A DNA stretch of 64,000 nucleotides from Pseudomonadota bacterium (GTDB taxonomy: Bacteria > Pseudomonadota > Gammaproteobacteria > Steroidobacterales > Steroidobacteraceae): assembly GCA_016720075.1 (NCBI GenBank), contig JADJXW010000002.1, positions 124,001 through 188,000 on the forward strand. Reading direction: 5' to 3'. Positions within the stretch are counted from its first letter, which is position 1, and each line of letters opens with the position of its first letter. The notes under the pieces are model-generated. The model searched no databases. It saw nothing but the letters and a program-made list of their open reading frames with translations, and was not told the DNA's origin. The position numbers were made by a program, and so were the translations under genes. Of this stretch, positions 34,184 to 43,310 are shown in pieces.

Positions 34184-37015
34184 GGTGGCGCTGCTCGGGG
34201 TTATTCCCCACGTTGCCCGCGCAGCGCCGGCACAGCTCCGGATGCGCCGCGTCGCCGCCCACGTCATCGGTGAGATGCCAGCAGCGCACGCATTTGTTGC
34301 CGCCGGTGCGTCGCACCTTCAGCCAAACGCCGGGAATCACCGCGCTGCCCGCCTCGGCCACGACCGCATCGGGCGGCTCCGCCTGCACCACATGCACGCG
34401 GGCGGCGGAGGTGATGGTCAGGAAGCGCAGCTCCTCGCCAACGGCCCTGTAGCGGGCGGCATGGTCGGTCAACGCATAGACATCCACCTCGGCCTCCAGC
34501 GGCGCGCCGATGGTGCCAGCCTCGCGCAGCTTCTCCAGCTCGCGCAGCACGGCCTGTCGCAGAGCGATCAGCGCGTCCCAGTCGATGGTCGGTGCGGGAG
34601 TCTCCGGGAACTGGTGCCAGCCGGTGAGGAACACCGACTTGGGTTTCTCGCCCAGCGCCGGCAGCACCTGCCAGATTTCCTCGGCTGTGAACGACAGCAC
34701 CGGCGCCAGCCAGCGGACCATGGCCGAGAGGATATGCAGCATCACGGTCTGCGCCGACCGGCGGGCGTGGCTGTCGGCCGGCATGGTGTACATGCGATCC
34801 TTCAGCACGTCCAGGTACAGCCCGCCCAGGTCGTTCACGCAGAAGTTGTGCGCGCGCTGGTACACGACATGGAACTGGTAGTCGCGATAGGCGGTGACGA
34901 TCTCCTGCTGCAGCGACGCCGCGCGGCGCAGCGCCCAGGCATCCAGGTCCACCAGCGCGTCCATCGGCACGGCGTGCTTGGCCGGATCGAAGCCGTGCAG
35001 ATTGCCCAGCAGGAAGCGCACGGTGTTGCGGATGCGGCGGTACGAATCGGACGTGCGCTTGAGGATCTCGTCCGACACCGACATCTCGCTGGTGTAGTCG
35101 GTGGCGGAAACCCACAGGCGCAGCACGTCGGCGCCCAGCGAGTTCATCACCTTGTCGGGCGCGACCACGTTGCCCAGCGACTTGGACATCTTGCGGCCCT
35201 TCTCGTCCACGGTGAACCCGTAGGTGAGCACGTTCTTGTAGGGCGCGCGCTCATACAGCGCTTCGGACATCAGCAGCGAGCTGTGGAACCAGCCGCGATG
35301 CTGGTCCGAGCCCTCCAGGTACATCTCGACCGGCGCAGCGATCTCGGGACGCTCCTGACCCACCACCTCGAAGCTCACGCCCGAGTCGGCCCACACGTCC
35401 ATGACGTCGGTGACCTTGTGGTAGCGCTCGGCGTCATCGCCGATCAGTTCGCGCGGGTCGAGGTCGAACCACGCATCGATCCCGTCCTTCTCGACGCGCC
35501 TGGCAACCTCTTCGATGATCTCCTGCGTGCGCGGATGCAGCGCCGAGGTCTCGTTGTGCGCGAACAGCGTGATGGGCACGCCCCAGGTGCGCTGGCGCGA
35601 GATGCACCAGTCGGGGCGCGTCTCGATCATGCCGGCGATGCGCTGCTGGCCCCAGGCCGGGATCCACTTCACCTTCGGGATGTCGCGCAGCGTGTTCGCG
35701 CGCAGGCCGTTTTGCTCCATCGAGATGAACCACTGCGGCGTCGCGCGGAAGATCACCGGCGTCTTGTGGCGCCAGCAATGCGGGTAGCTGTGGCGCAGCG
35801 GCGCATGGTGCAGCAGCGCGGCGCTGCCCTGCAGCGTCTCGATGATCTTCGCACTGGCCTCCTCCAGCTTCAGGCCGCCAACCAGCGGCGTGTCGGCCTG
35901 GAAGCGTCCGTCGCCCAGCACGGGATTGACCACGGGCAGGTTGTAGCGGCGACCGACGATGTAGTCGTCCTGGCCATGCGCGGGCGCCGTGTGCACGGCG
36001 CCGGTGCCGGCCTCGAGCGTCACGTGATCACCGAGGATCACCGGCACGCGCCGATCCTGGAACGGGTGCTGCAGTTTCAGCCCCTCGAGCACCTTGCCTT
36101 CGAACCGCGCGACTTCGCGCGCCCGGCCGCCGAGGCCTCGTCGGTGTAGCGCTGCAGACTGGCGGCCGCAAGGCCCGCCGCCAGGATCACGCGCCGCGCG
36201 ACGCCATCGCGCTGGAACTCCACCAGCACATATTCAAAGTCGGCTCGCAGCGCCACGGCCTCGTTGGCCGGCAGCGTCCACGGCGTGGTGGTCCAGATGA
36301 CCACATCGGTTGGCGCCATCGCATCGGCGGCGGCGCCGATGCGCCGCGCGAGGTCTGCGGTGTCGGACACCCGGAAGGCCACGTCGATGGCCGGTGAAGT
36401 CTTGTCCTCGTATTCGACCTCGGCCTCGGCCAGCGCGGAGCGGCAGTCCAGGCACCAGTAGACGGGCTTGGCGCCGATGTAGAGATGTCCGTTGGCAATC
36501 ACCTTGCCCAGCACGCGGATCTGCCCCGCCTCATAGCGCGGGTTCATCGTGATGTACGGGCGATCCCAGTCGCCCATCACGCCCAGGCGCTTGAAGTCCT
36601 TGCGCTGCAGGTCGATCTGCTCCTGCGCATAGGCGCGGCAGGCCGCACGGAAAGCGCGCGCATCGAGCTTCTGCCCGACGCGACCGTGCTTCTTCTCCAC
36701 CTGCATCTCGATGGGCAATCCGTGGCAGTCCCAGCCCGGGATGTAGGGCGAGTCATAGCCGTCGAGCGTGCGCGACTTGACGATGATGTCTTTCAGGATC
36801 TTGTTGCAGGCGTGACCCAGGTGGATGGCGCCATTGGCATACGGGGGACCGTCGTGCAGCGCGAAGCGCGGCCGTCCCTTTGCCACCCGGCGCAGTTCGC
36901 CATAGATGTCATTCGACGCCCACCACTCGAGCATCTGCGGTTCGCGACGCGCCAGATCCGCCTTCATCGCGAACTCGGTCTGCGGCAGGTTCACCGTATT
37001 CTTGTAGTCAGCCAC
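34176..37015 (-). CDS. ileS: Isoleucyl-tRNA synthetase, split by an apparent one-base deletion
   Basis: Two adjacent frames encode one IleRS. The N-terminal frame (start 37015) holds the HIGH motif as PYANGAIHLGHACNK, WDCHGLPIE, and WTTTPWTLPANEAVAL of the editing domain. It runs off after YTDEASAAGR, where reading becomes nonsense. The second frame resumes with EVARFEGKVLEGLKLQHPF and continues through GTGAVHTAPAHG, EKGRKMSKSLGN (KMSKS), the anticodon-binding domain and the C-terminal zinc finger (CVRC and CRRC). Adding one G to the run at 36122-36124 restores a protein of about 946 residues, the normal length. IleRS is essential, so a sequencing or assembly error is the best explanation. 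It overlaps ribF and lspA by 8 nt each. Confidence 0.95.
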
Positions 37016-37967
37016 TCACATCTCCAGACGAAACATCCCTGGCGAGCGCGCCGCGCGCGTCCGCCGCATCCTGGTGCATCTGCTCGACCATGGCATCCAG
37101 GCTGTCGAACTTGCGTTCCTCGCGCAGCCGCGCGACGAACTCCACCTCGATCTCCCGGCCATACAGGTCGCCGTTGAAATCGAACACATGAGCCTCGAGC
37201 AGGGGCCGCGTGCCTCCCACCGTCGGACGCGTGCCAAGGCTGGCAACGCCAGCCAGTCCAGCGCCAGGCCCGGCGCCATGCACGCGAATGGCAAAGATAC
37301 CGTCCATCGGGGTCTGCCGTCGCGCCAGCCGCAGGTTGGCGGTGGGATACCCCAGCTGCCTGCCCAGCTGTTCGCCCCGCACCACCCGCCCGCGCATGGA
37401 ATAGTTCCGGCCCAGCAGCAGCGCGGCCTGGCGCAGGTTGCCCGCCCGCAGCGCCTCGCGCACCAGCCCGCTGCTGACCCGCCGGCCCTGCGCCTCGACG
37501 GGATCCACGATGTGCACCGTCATGCCCAGTGCCGGGGCATGACGGCGGAACCATTCCACGTCGGCCTCGCCACGATAGGCAGCGCGGAAATCATGGCCGA
37601 TCACCAGGTGCCGGATGCCGGCGGCCACCAGCAGCCGCGCGAACTCCAGCGCGCGCAGCATGCGCAGCGCCTGGTTGAACGGCAACACGCAGAAGACCTC
37701 GGGCCCGTCCGCGGCGAGCACTCGCCAGCGTTCGCGGAACGTGGTGAGCCGCGGCACCGGCGCGCCCTGCGCGAAGAACTCCTTGGGCAGCGGCTCGAAG
37801 CTGATCACCATGCTGGCAAGTCCCTGGGCGCTGGCCAGCTGACGCGTGCGTTCGATCAGCGCGCGATGTCCGAGATGGATGCCATCGAAGCCGCCAATGG
37901 TGGCCGCGAAGCCGCGCGTGGCCACGCGCTGCGCTGCATTCCCCCGCAGGCTGCGCAGCAGGCGCAT
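37008..37967 (-). CDS. ribF: Bifunctional riboflavin kinase/FAD synthetase
   Basis: The 319-residue protein makes FMN and then FAD. The N-terminal FMN adenylyltransferase domain has ATIGGFDGIHLGHRALI and GHDFRAAYRG. The C-terminal riboflavin kinase domain shows GRNYSMRGRVVRGEQLGR followed by GYPTANL, with HVFDFNGDLYG near the end. It lies between murJ and ileS, the order found in Pseudomonas, and overlaps both by 1-8 nt. Confidence 0.96.
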   Translation of the reverse strand: MRLLRSLRGNAAQRVATRGFAATIGGFDGIHLGHRALIERTRQLASAQGLASMVISFEPLPKEFFAQGAPVPRLTTFRERWRVLAADGPEVFCVLPFNQALRMLRALEFARLLVAAGIRHLVIGHDFRAAYRGEADVEWFRRHAPALGMTVHIVDPVEAQGRRVSSGLVREALRAGNLRQAALLLGRNYSMRGRVVRGEQLGRQLGYPTANLRLARRQTPMDGIFAIRVHGAGPGAGLAGVASLGTRPTVGGTRPLLEAHVFDFNGDLYGREIEVEFVARLREERKFDSLDAMVEQMHQDAADARGALARDVSSGDVSG

Positions 37968-39533
37968 CAGACAGCAGCCGAGCGCAGGTGGCGGTAGCGC
38001 ATGCCGGATGCAAACAGCACCGCGAAATACACAATCGCCCCCAGAAGAATGTAGCCGCCGCCGCGCACGATGCGCTCAACGAACGGCATCGTTACCCAGT
38101 GGGCGGCGTCACCAGCCAGCCACCACAGCATCGCGCCCATCAGCAGGTTCGCCAGCAGCACGCGCAGGATGAAGGCCGTCCAGCCCGGCGAGTGCACCAG
38201 CACGCCTTCGCGCGTCAGTCCCCGCCACAGCAGCAGCGTGTTGATGGCCGCGCCAATGCAGGTGGCGGTGGCCACCAGGATGTGCGGGTTCCGGGAAGCC
38301 CAGCTTCGCCGCCGGCAGCACGATCAGCAGGTTGATGCCCATCGTGATGCCCAGCGCCGTCATCGCGATGCGCACCGGGCGCCGGGTGTTCTGCCGCGCG
38401 TAATAGCCCGGCACCAGCACCTTGACGAAGCTGAATCCCAGCAGGCCCCACGAATACGCCATCAGCGCGTAGCTGGTCATCAGCACGTCGTCGGGGCTGA
38501 ACTGCCGGTAGCCGAATATCATCGCCGTCATCGGCGCGGCGAAGCACAGCATGCCCACGGCGGCCGGCGACGCCAGCAGCAGCACCAGCCGCAGCGCCCA
38601 GTCCAGCGTGCCGGAAAACTGCGCCGCGGATTTCGACGCATGGTGCGCCGAGAGGCCCGGCAGGATCACCGTGGCCAGCGCGATGCTGAACACGCCCAGC
38701 GGGAATTCCATCAGCCGGTCGGCGTAGTAGAGCCAGCTCACGCTGCCGGTGGCCAGCGCGGTTGCGATCTGCGTGTCGAGCAGCAGGCTGATCTGCGCCA
38801 TCGACGAACCGACGATGCCCGGCACCATCAGCTTCGCCACGCGACGCACGCCCTCGAGCGCGGGCCGCCAGCGCGGCAGCGCCAGCAGACCCAGGCGCGC
38901 CACCGCGGGGAGCTGGAACAGCAGCTGCAGCAGTCCCGACACGAACACGCCGATGGCGAGCACCAGGCCCGGGTTCTGGCTGTGCGTGGCGAACACGACG
39001 GCGGCCACGATCATCACCAGGTTCATGATGACCTGCGTGAAGGCGGGGATGAAGAAGCTGCCGTAGCTGTTCAGCACGCCGGAGAACAGCGACACCAGCG
39101 AGATGAAGAACAGGTAGGGGAAGGTCCAGCGCAGCATCTGCACGGCCATGTCGAACTGGCTGCCGCCGGTGACGCCCCACTGCACCGCGAACAGGTAGAT
39201 GATCAGCGGCGCCGCGATCACGCCCACCAGGCTCACCAGGAACAGCACCCCGCCCAGCGTGCCGGAAACCCCGGCCACCAGCTCGCGGACGTCGGCCTGG
39301 CCGCGCTGGGTCTTGTATTCGGAGATGACCGGCACGAAAGACTGCGAGAACGCCCCTTCCGCAAACAGCCGGCGCAGGAAGTTGGGTATCTTGAAGGCCA
39401 CCAGGAAGGCGTCGGAAACCGCCCCGACGCCGATGGCCTGGGCGATGAAGGAATCGCGCAAAAGACCGGTGATTCGCGACAACAGGGTGGCGAACCCCGT
39501 GGTCGTGGTGTGCTTTAACAATGGTCGGCTCAT
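37967..39533 (-). CDS. murJ: Lipid II flippase MurJ, split by an apparent one-base insertion
   Basis: The frame from the ATG at 39533 (MSRPLLKHTTTTGFATLLSR) encodes most of a MurJ/MviN protein: SRITGLLRDSFIAQ, DAFLVAFKIPNFLRRLFAEG and AFSQSFVPV are diagnostic. After AAKLGFPEP it leaves frame. The last ~100 residues continue in another frame, HILVATATCIGAAINTLLLW to the TGA at 37967. Removing one base from the GGG at 38286-38288 joins them into about 521 residues with the usual set of helices. MurJ moves lipid II across the inner membrane and is normally essential, so the shift is probably an error. The ATG at 39531-39533 is 132 bp from the divergent rpsT start. Confidence 0.94.
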
Positions 39534-39592
39534 GGGCGCCGGCAGACTAGCAGAACCACCCCCATTCCGGCGTTCCCAAGCCCCGGATTTGG

Positions 39593-39621
39593 TTGACTTC
39601 CGGCCCCCGCCTGCCCACACT
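39593..39621 (+). promoter_or_regulatory. Candidate rpsT promoter
   Basis: TTGACT (39593-39598) is followed after 17 nt by CACACT (39616-39621) and then a GC-rich discriminator, as expected for a stringently controlled ribosomal-protein promoter. The -10 is weak. Confidence 0.45.
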
Positions 39622-39665
39622 ACGCGCCCCCGAAACCAGCCCCTGAATCAGCGGAGTAATCGAGC

Positions 39666-39935
39666 GTGGCAAACACGAAGTCAGCGGAAAAGGCAGCCCG
39701 GCAGGCCGTCAAGCATCGCGCCGCCAATGTCGCCCTGCGCTCGCGTCTGCGCACCGCCATCCGCAAGGCCACCGAGGCCGGCGCCTCTGGCAATGCCACG
39801 ACGGCCCGCGCCGCGTTGAAGAACGCCCAGCCCACCATCGACGCGATGGTCTCCAAGGGCCTGATCCATCGCAACAAGGCCGCCCGTCACAAGAGCCGGC
39901 TGGCTGCCAAGGCGAAGAAGGCCGCGAAGGCCTGA
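39666..39935 (+). CDS. rpsT: 30S ribosomal protein S20
   Basis: The 89-residue, Lys/Arg/Ala-rich protein begins (M)ANTKSAEKAARQAVKHR, typical of S20, and has GLIHRNKAARHKSRL near its C-terminus. The start is GTG at 39666 with GGAG nine nt upstream. It is divergent from murJ and ends before a strong terminator. Confidence 0.98.
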   Translation: MANTKSAEKAARQAVKHRAANVALRSRLRTAIRKATEAGASGNATTARAALKNAQPTIDAMVSKGLIHRNKAARHKSRLAAKAKKAAKA

Positions 39936-39958
39936 TTCCAGTCAGATCGAGACTCGAG

Positions 39959-39984
39959 AAGGCCCGCCCCTGGCGGGCCTTTTC
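39959..39984 (+). terminator. Rho-independent terminator of rpsT
   Basis: A perfect 10-bp stem, AAGGCCCGCC (39959-39968) with GGCGGGCCTT (39972-39981), closes a 3-nt loop and runs into TTTTC. It overlaps the last bases of the convergent obgE gene, whose stop is at 39983-39985. Confidence 0.9.
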
Positions 39985-41164
39985 ATTTGGGGCGCGCGGC
40001 CTTGCGGCGCACGGACGTACGCTTGGCCTTGGCCTTCTTCGCAGGCTTGGCCTTCTTCTTCTTCGCCGGCGCGGCTTTCTTGCGTGACGCCGGCTTCGAC
40101 ACCGGCGCCGGCACTTCAAGGGTGCCGCGGATGCCCGCCAGATCCTGCCCCGCCGCAATGCCCTCGATGAGCTGCATGACGGCAGCGCACAGCTCCCGAG
40201 TACCCTCGCCCGTGGCGCCGGAAATCAGGAATGCCGGGCCGGTGTGCTTCAGCTTGCGCGCGATGGCCAAGGCCCGCTCGCGGCTTTCCGCCTCCGGGAG
40301 CAGATCCATCTTGTTCAGCACCAGCCAGCGCGGCTTCAGCGCCAGCTCCGCGCTGTACTTCTTCAGTTCGGCCACGATGGCGCGGGCGTCCTTCACCGGA
40401 TCGGCCTCGGGATCCAGCGGCGCGATGTCGATCAGGTGCAGCAGCACGCGCGTGCGCTGCAGGTGCTTCAGGAAGCGATGCCCCAGGCCCGCGCCGTCGG
40501 CCGCGCCCTCGATCAGTCCAGGGATGTCGGCCATCACGAAACTGCGGTGCTGCCCCACATCCACGACGCCCAGGTTCGGGTACAGCGTGGTGAACGGGTA
40601 GTCGGCCACGCGCGGCCGTGCCGCAGACACCGCACGAATCAGCGTGGATTTGCCGGCATTGGGCAATCCCAGCAGGCCCACGTCGGCGATGACCTTCATC
40701 TCGAAATTCAGCGTGCGCTTCTCGCCGGGAAGACCCGGCCCGAACTGGCGCGGCGCGCGGTTGGTGCTGGACTTGAAGCGCGCGTTGCCGAAGCCACCCT
40801 TGCCGCCATCGGCCACCTTGAGCAGCTGGCCGGCGGTCTTCAGGTCGCCCAGCTCCTCGCCAGTCTCGGCATCGGTGACCGTGGTGCCCACGGGCACATC
40901 GACATACATGTCTTCGCCGCCACGACCGGTGCAGTCATTGCCCGATCCGCCCTCGCCGTTCTTCGCCTTGTAGAGGCGCTGGATGCGGAAATCAGCCAGC
41001 GTGTTGATGCCATCCTTGGCGCGCAGCCAAACGCTGCCACCCATGCCACCATCGCCGCCGTCGGGGCCACCGAAGGGGATGAACTTCTCGCGCCGGAAAC
41101 TGACGCAGCCGCGCCCGCCGTTGCCGGCCTGCACTCTCAGAATGGCTTCATCGACGAATTTCAT
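39983..41164 (-). CDS. obgE: Obg-family GTPase (ribosome assembly)
   Basis: The 393-residue protein has the glycine-rich Obg fold (GNGGRGCVSFRREKF, GGDGGMGGSVW, GGKGGFGNARF), followed by the G domain: G1 GLPNAGKSTL, G2/switch I YPFTTLYPNLG, G3 DIPGLIEGA, G4 NKMDL. The C-terminus from about residue 355 is an unstructured Lys/Ala-rich tail. ObgE acts in late 50S assembly and stress response. It is downstream of rplU-rpmA, the standard order, but separated from rpmA by a terminator. Confidence 0.97.
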   Translation of the reverse strand: MKFVDEAILRVQAGNGGRGCVSFRREKFIPFGGPDGGDGGMGGSVWLRAKDGINTLADFRIQRLYKAKNGEGGSGNDCTGRGGEDMYVDVPVGTTVTDAETGEELGDLKTAGQLLKVADGGKGGFGNARFKSSTNRAPRQFGPGLPGEKRTLNFEMKVIADVGLLGLPNAGKSTLIRAVSAARPRVADYPFTTLYPNLGVVDVGQHRSFVMADIPGLIEGAADGAGLGHRFLKHLQRTRVLLHLIDIAPLDPEADPVKDARAIVAELKKYSAELALKPRWLVLNKMDLLPEAESRERALAIARKLKHTGPAFLISGATGEGTRELCAAVMQLIEGIAAGQDLAGIRGTLEVPAPVSKPASRKKAAPAKKKKAKPAKKAKAKRTSVRRKAARPK

Positions 41165-41175
41165 GCCAGCCCCTT

Positions 41176-41206
41176 AAACACAAACCCCGGCACTGGGCCG
41201 GGGCTT
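41176..41206 (-). terminator. Terminator after rplU-rpmA
   Basis: On the minus strand, CCCCGGC (41203-41197) pairs with GCCGGGG (41191-41185) around a 5-nt loop, followed by TTTGTGTTTAA. It lies between rpmA and obgE, so obgE may depend on read-through or its own promoter. Confidence 0.8.
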
Positions 41207-41234
41207 GCTATCGAACGCTTGAGCAACGCGACCC

Positions 41235-41492
41235 TTATTCGGGGATCACGTTCACGTAGGTGCGGCCCTGCTCGCCCTTGGTCTGGAACTCGACCTTGCC
41301 GGTGACCAGCGCGAACAACGTGTGATCCGTGCCGGTGCCCACGCCGGCGCCGGCGCGCATCGGCGTGCCGCGCTGACGGACCAGGATGTTGCCGGCCAGC
41401 ACATGCTCGCCGCCGAATTTCTTCACGCCCAGGCGCTTGCTGTGGGAGTCGCGACCGTTGCGGGTACTGCCGCCTGCTTTCTTGTGTGCCAT
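41235..41492 (-). CDS. rpmA: 50S ribosomal protein L27
   Basis: The 85-residue protein begins MAHKKAGGSTRNGRDSHSKR, the L27 N-terminus that reaches the peptidyl-transferase centre, and contains the GVGTGTDHTLFALV segment. It lies 13 nt after rplU. Confidence 0.98.
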   Translation of the reverse strand: MAHKKAGGSTRNGRDSHSKRLGVKKFGGEHVLAGNILVRQRGTPMRAGAGVGTGTDHTLFALVTGKVEFQTKGEQGRTYVNVIPE

Positions 41493-41505
41493 TTAAGGAT
41501 GCTCC

Positions 41506-41814
41506 TTACGCGATGCCCGTGATCTTCACCAGCGTGTACTGCTGGCGATGATTGCCGCCACGCTTGTAGTGCTTGCGGCGGCGGAACTTCACGATCACTT
41601 TCTTTTCGCCCTGACCGTGGCTTTCGACGGTGGCGGAAACCTTGGCGCCAGCGACGCGCGGCTTTCCGATCTTGATGTTGGCCCCATCGGCCACCAGCAG
41701 GACTTCATCGAAGGAAATGGACGAACCTGGCGCAGCGTCGAGCTTCTCGACCTTCAGCAGGGCGTCTTTTTCGACCCGGTACTGCTTTCCACCGGTGGCG
41801 ATCACGGCGTACAT
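41506..41814 (-). CDS. rplU: 50S ribosomal protein L21
   Basis: The 102-residue protein begins MYAVIATGGKQYRVEKD and has the KVIVKFRRRKHYKRGGNHRQ basic region of L21. GGAG lies 9 nt before the ATG, and a strong promoter starts about 32 nt upstream. It leads the rplU-rpmA operon. Confidence 0.98.
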   Translation of the reverse strand: MYAVIATGGKQYRVEKDALLKVEKLDAAPGSSISFDEVLLVADGANIKIGKPRVAGAKVSATVESHGQGEKKVIVKFRRRKHYKRGGNHRQQYTLVKITGIA

Positions 41815-41845
41815 TTAAGAGAACTCCAAACTCGAAAGGCCGCGC

Positions 41846-41874
41846 ATTCTAATGGCCCGCCTTGCGCTGGTCAA
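41846..41874 (-). promoter_or_regulatory. Strong sigma70 promoter of rplU-rpmA
   Basis: On the minus strand TTGACC (41874-41869) is followed after exactly 17 nt by TAGAAT (41851-41846) and a GC-rich discriminator. Each hexamer matches consensus at five of six positions. The predicted start near 41839 gives a leader of about 25 nt. Confidence 0.85.
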
Positions 41875-41986
41875 ACCCTCATTTGGCCCATTTCCCACGG
41901 ACAAACAGCCACTTGGAACCGTGATTGCCGGTGCAACTGATACCATTCGGCCCGGATCGGGAAGCCCCGGAATTCGGGGTCGGGGA

Positions 41987-42988
41987 ATGATGCAAACGCT
42001 GGAGGATATCCGAGGGCTCGTGGAAGCGGATCTGGCCGCCGTGGATGGGGTCATCCGCGCGCGCCTGGCTAGCGGGGTGCCGCTGGTCAGCCAGGTGGCC
42101 GAGCACATCGTGGCCGGGGGCGGCAAGCGCCTGCGGCCGCTGATCGTGCTGCTGGCGGCCCATGCCGCGAATGGCGGCCGCGCGCTACCCGGCGACCGGC
42201 ACCACCAGGCTGCCGCCTTCATCGAGTTCATCCACACCGCCACGCTGCTGCATGACGACGTGGTGGACCACTCCTCGCTGCGCCGTGGCCGCCAGACCGC
42301 CAATGCCGTCTTCGGCAACGAGGCCAGCGTGCTGGTGGGCGATTTCGTCTATTCGCGCGCCTTTCAGATGATGGCCGCCATCGGCGTCGCGCGCGTGATG
42401 GAGATCATGGCCGACGCCACCAACGTGATCGCCGAAGGCGAGGTGCTGCAGCTGATGAACGCGCAGGACCCTGACACCACCGAGGAGCGCTATCTCGAGG
42501 TGATTTACCGCAAGACGGCGCAGCTTTTCGAGGCGGGCGCGCAGGTGGCGGCGGTGCTGTGCGGCGCGAACCCCGTGGTGCAGCAGGCCCTGGCCACTTA
42601 TGGCAAACACCTGGGCACGGCCTACCAGCTCATCGACGACGTGCTGGATTACCGCTCCGACCCGGCCACCCGTGGCAAGAACCTGGGAGAGGATCTCTCG
42701 GAGGGCAAGATGACGCTGCCGCTGATCCACGCGCTGCGGCATGCCTCCGAGGCCGATCGGGGCCTGATCCGCAACGCCATACTCCATGCCGGCGAAGGCG
42801 CCCAGCGCGAGGGTGACCTGAAGCGGATCATCGCCGCCATCGACGCCAGCGACGGCATCGGCTACGCGCGCGGGCGCGCCGAAGCCGAGTCCCGGGCGGC
42901 CATGCAGGCCCTGGAGTCCGTGCCCGAATCCCGCTGGCGGGATGCGCTGGCCGACCTCGCCCGTATTGCCGTGGGCAGGGACCGCTAA
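41987..42988 (+). CDS. ispB: Octaprenyl diphosphate synthase (polyprenyl synthase)
   Basis: The ATG at 41987 (a second ATG follows at once) gives 333 residues. The two Asp-rich motifs of trans-prenyltransferases are present: LLHDDVVDHS (first) and LIDDVLDYR (second), along with GGGKRLRPLI at the N-terminus and EGKMTLPLIHAL. It makes the ubiquinone side chain. The frame is open from 41852, but that extension overlaps the rplU promoter and lacks family similarity. Divergent from rplU, as in E. coli. Confidence 0.95.
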   Translation: MMQTLEDIRGLVEADLAAVDGVIRARLASGVPLVSQVAEHIVAGGGKRLRPLIVLLAAHAANGGRALPGDRHHQAAAFIEFIHTATLLHDDVVDHSSLRRGRQTANAVFGNEASVLVGDFVYSRAFQMMAAIGVARVMEIMADATNVIAEGEVLQLMNAQDPDTTEERYLEVIYRKTAQLFEAGAQVAAVLCGANPVVQQALATYGKHLGTAYQLIDDVLDYRSDPATRGKNLGEDLSEGKMTLPLIHALRHASEADRGLIRNAILHAGEGAQREGDLKRIIAAIDASDGIGYARGRAEAESRAAMQALESVPESRWRDALADLARIAVGRDR

Positions 42989-42993
42989 ACAAA

Positions 42994-43011
42994 GTCACCC
43001 GCCACGGTGAC
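42994..43011. repeat. Inverted repeat between ispB and tRNA-Pro
   Basis: GTCACC (42994-42999) and GGTGAC (43006-43011) form a 6-bp hairpin with a 6-nt loop, 6 nt after the ispB stop. There is no T run. It overlaps the -35 proposed for the tRNA-Pro promoter. Confidence 0.45.
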
Positions 43012-43036
43012 AGGGGCCGGGGGCCTCGCTTAAACT
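43007..43036 (+). promoter_or_regulatory. Candidate tRNA-Pro promoter
   Basis: GTGACA (43007-43012), 18 nt, TAAACT (43031-43036), then a GC-rich discriminator before the tRNA at 43053, consistent with a growth-rate-regulated stable-RNA promoter. Confidence 0.5.
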
Positions 43037-43052
43037 CCCGCGCCCACGCTGT

Positions 43053-43129
43053 CGGGATGTAGCTCAGCCTGGTAGAGCACTACGTTCGGGACGTAGGTGT
43101 CGCAGGTTCAAATCCTGTCATCCCGACCA
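43053..43129 (+). tRNA. tRNA-Pro (anticodon CGG)
   Basis: The 77-nt cloverleaf has acceptor CGGGATG/CATCCCG, D arm GCTC/GAGC, anticodon stem CTACG/CGTAG around loop TTCGGGA (anticodon CGG, reads CCG), T arm GCAGG-TTCAAAT-CCTGT, discriminator A and encoded CCA. Confidence 0.97.
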
Positions 43130-43146
43130 GTTCCCCCTCGCCGTTC

Positions 43147-43164
43147 GCGGCAAGAACTTGCCGC
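43147..43164 (+). terminator. Hairpin downstream of tRNA-Pro
   Basis: GCGGCAA and TTGCCGC form a perfect 7-bp stem around a 4-nt loop, 18 nt after the tRNA. No T tract follows, so it may be a processing or Rho-linked end. The rest of the gap to 43310 holds no recognised gene or attachment site. Confidence 0.45.
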
Positions 43165-43310
43165 TCCACGCCATTGGTTGCCGCCCCTGTGCGCGACTGC
43201 TCACCTGCCTCGGGGTGACATAAAGAAAATCCGCGGCCGCCCGCTATAGCCACTGGGAACGGGCCATTCCGCTCCTGGTAGCCGGCCATTCCGGCGCGTG
43301 GAGCTTCGAA

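Noticed and set aside
34107..36149. 680-codon open frame on plus, opposite ileS
   Set aside because: Antisense shadow of ileS with no recognisable motif; same bias seen opposite aceF (3579-5258) and GT39 (17610-19490).
39983..40120. Lys-rich obgE tail as a separate small gene
   Set aside because: It is continuous and in frame with the Obg GTPase; such tails are common in this family.
43053..43310. tRNA-Pro as an integration (att) site
   Set aside because: No integrase, no direct repeat of the tRNA 3' end, and the flanking genes look like core chromosome.
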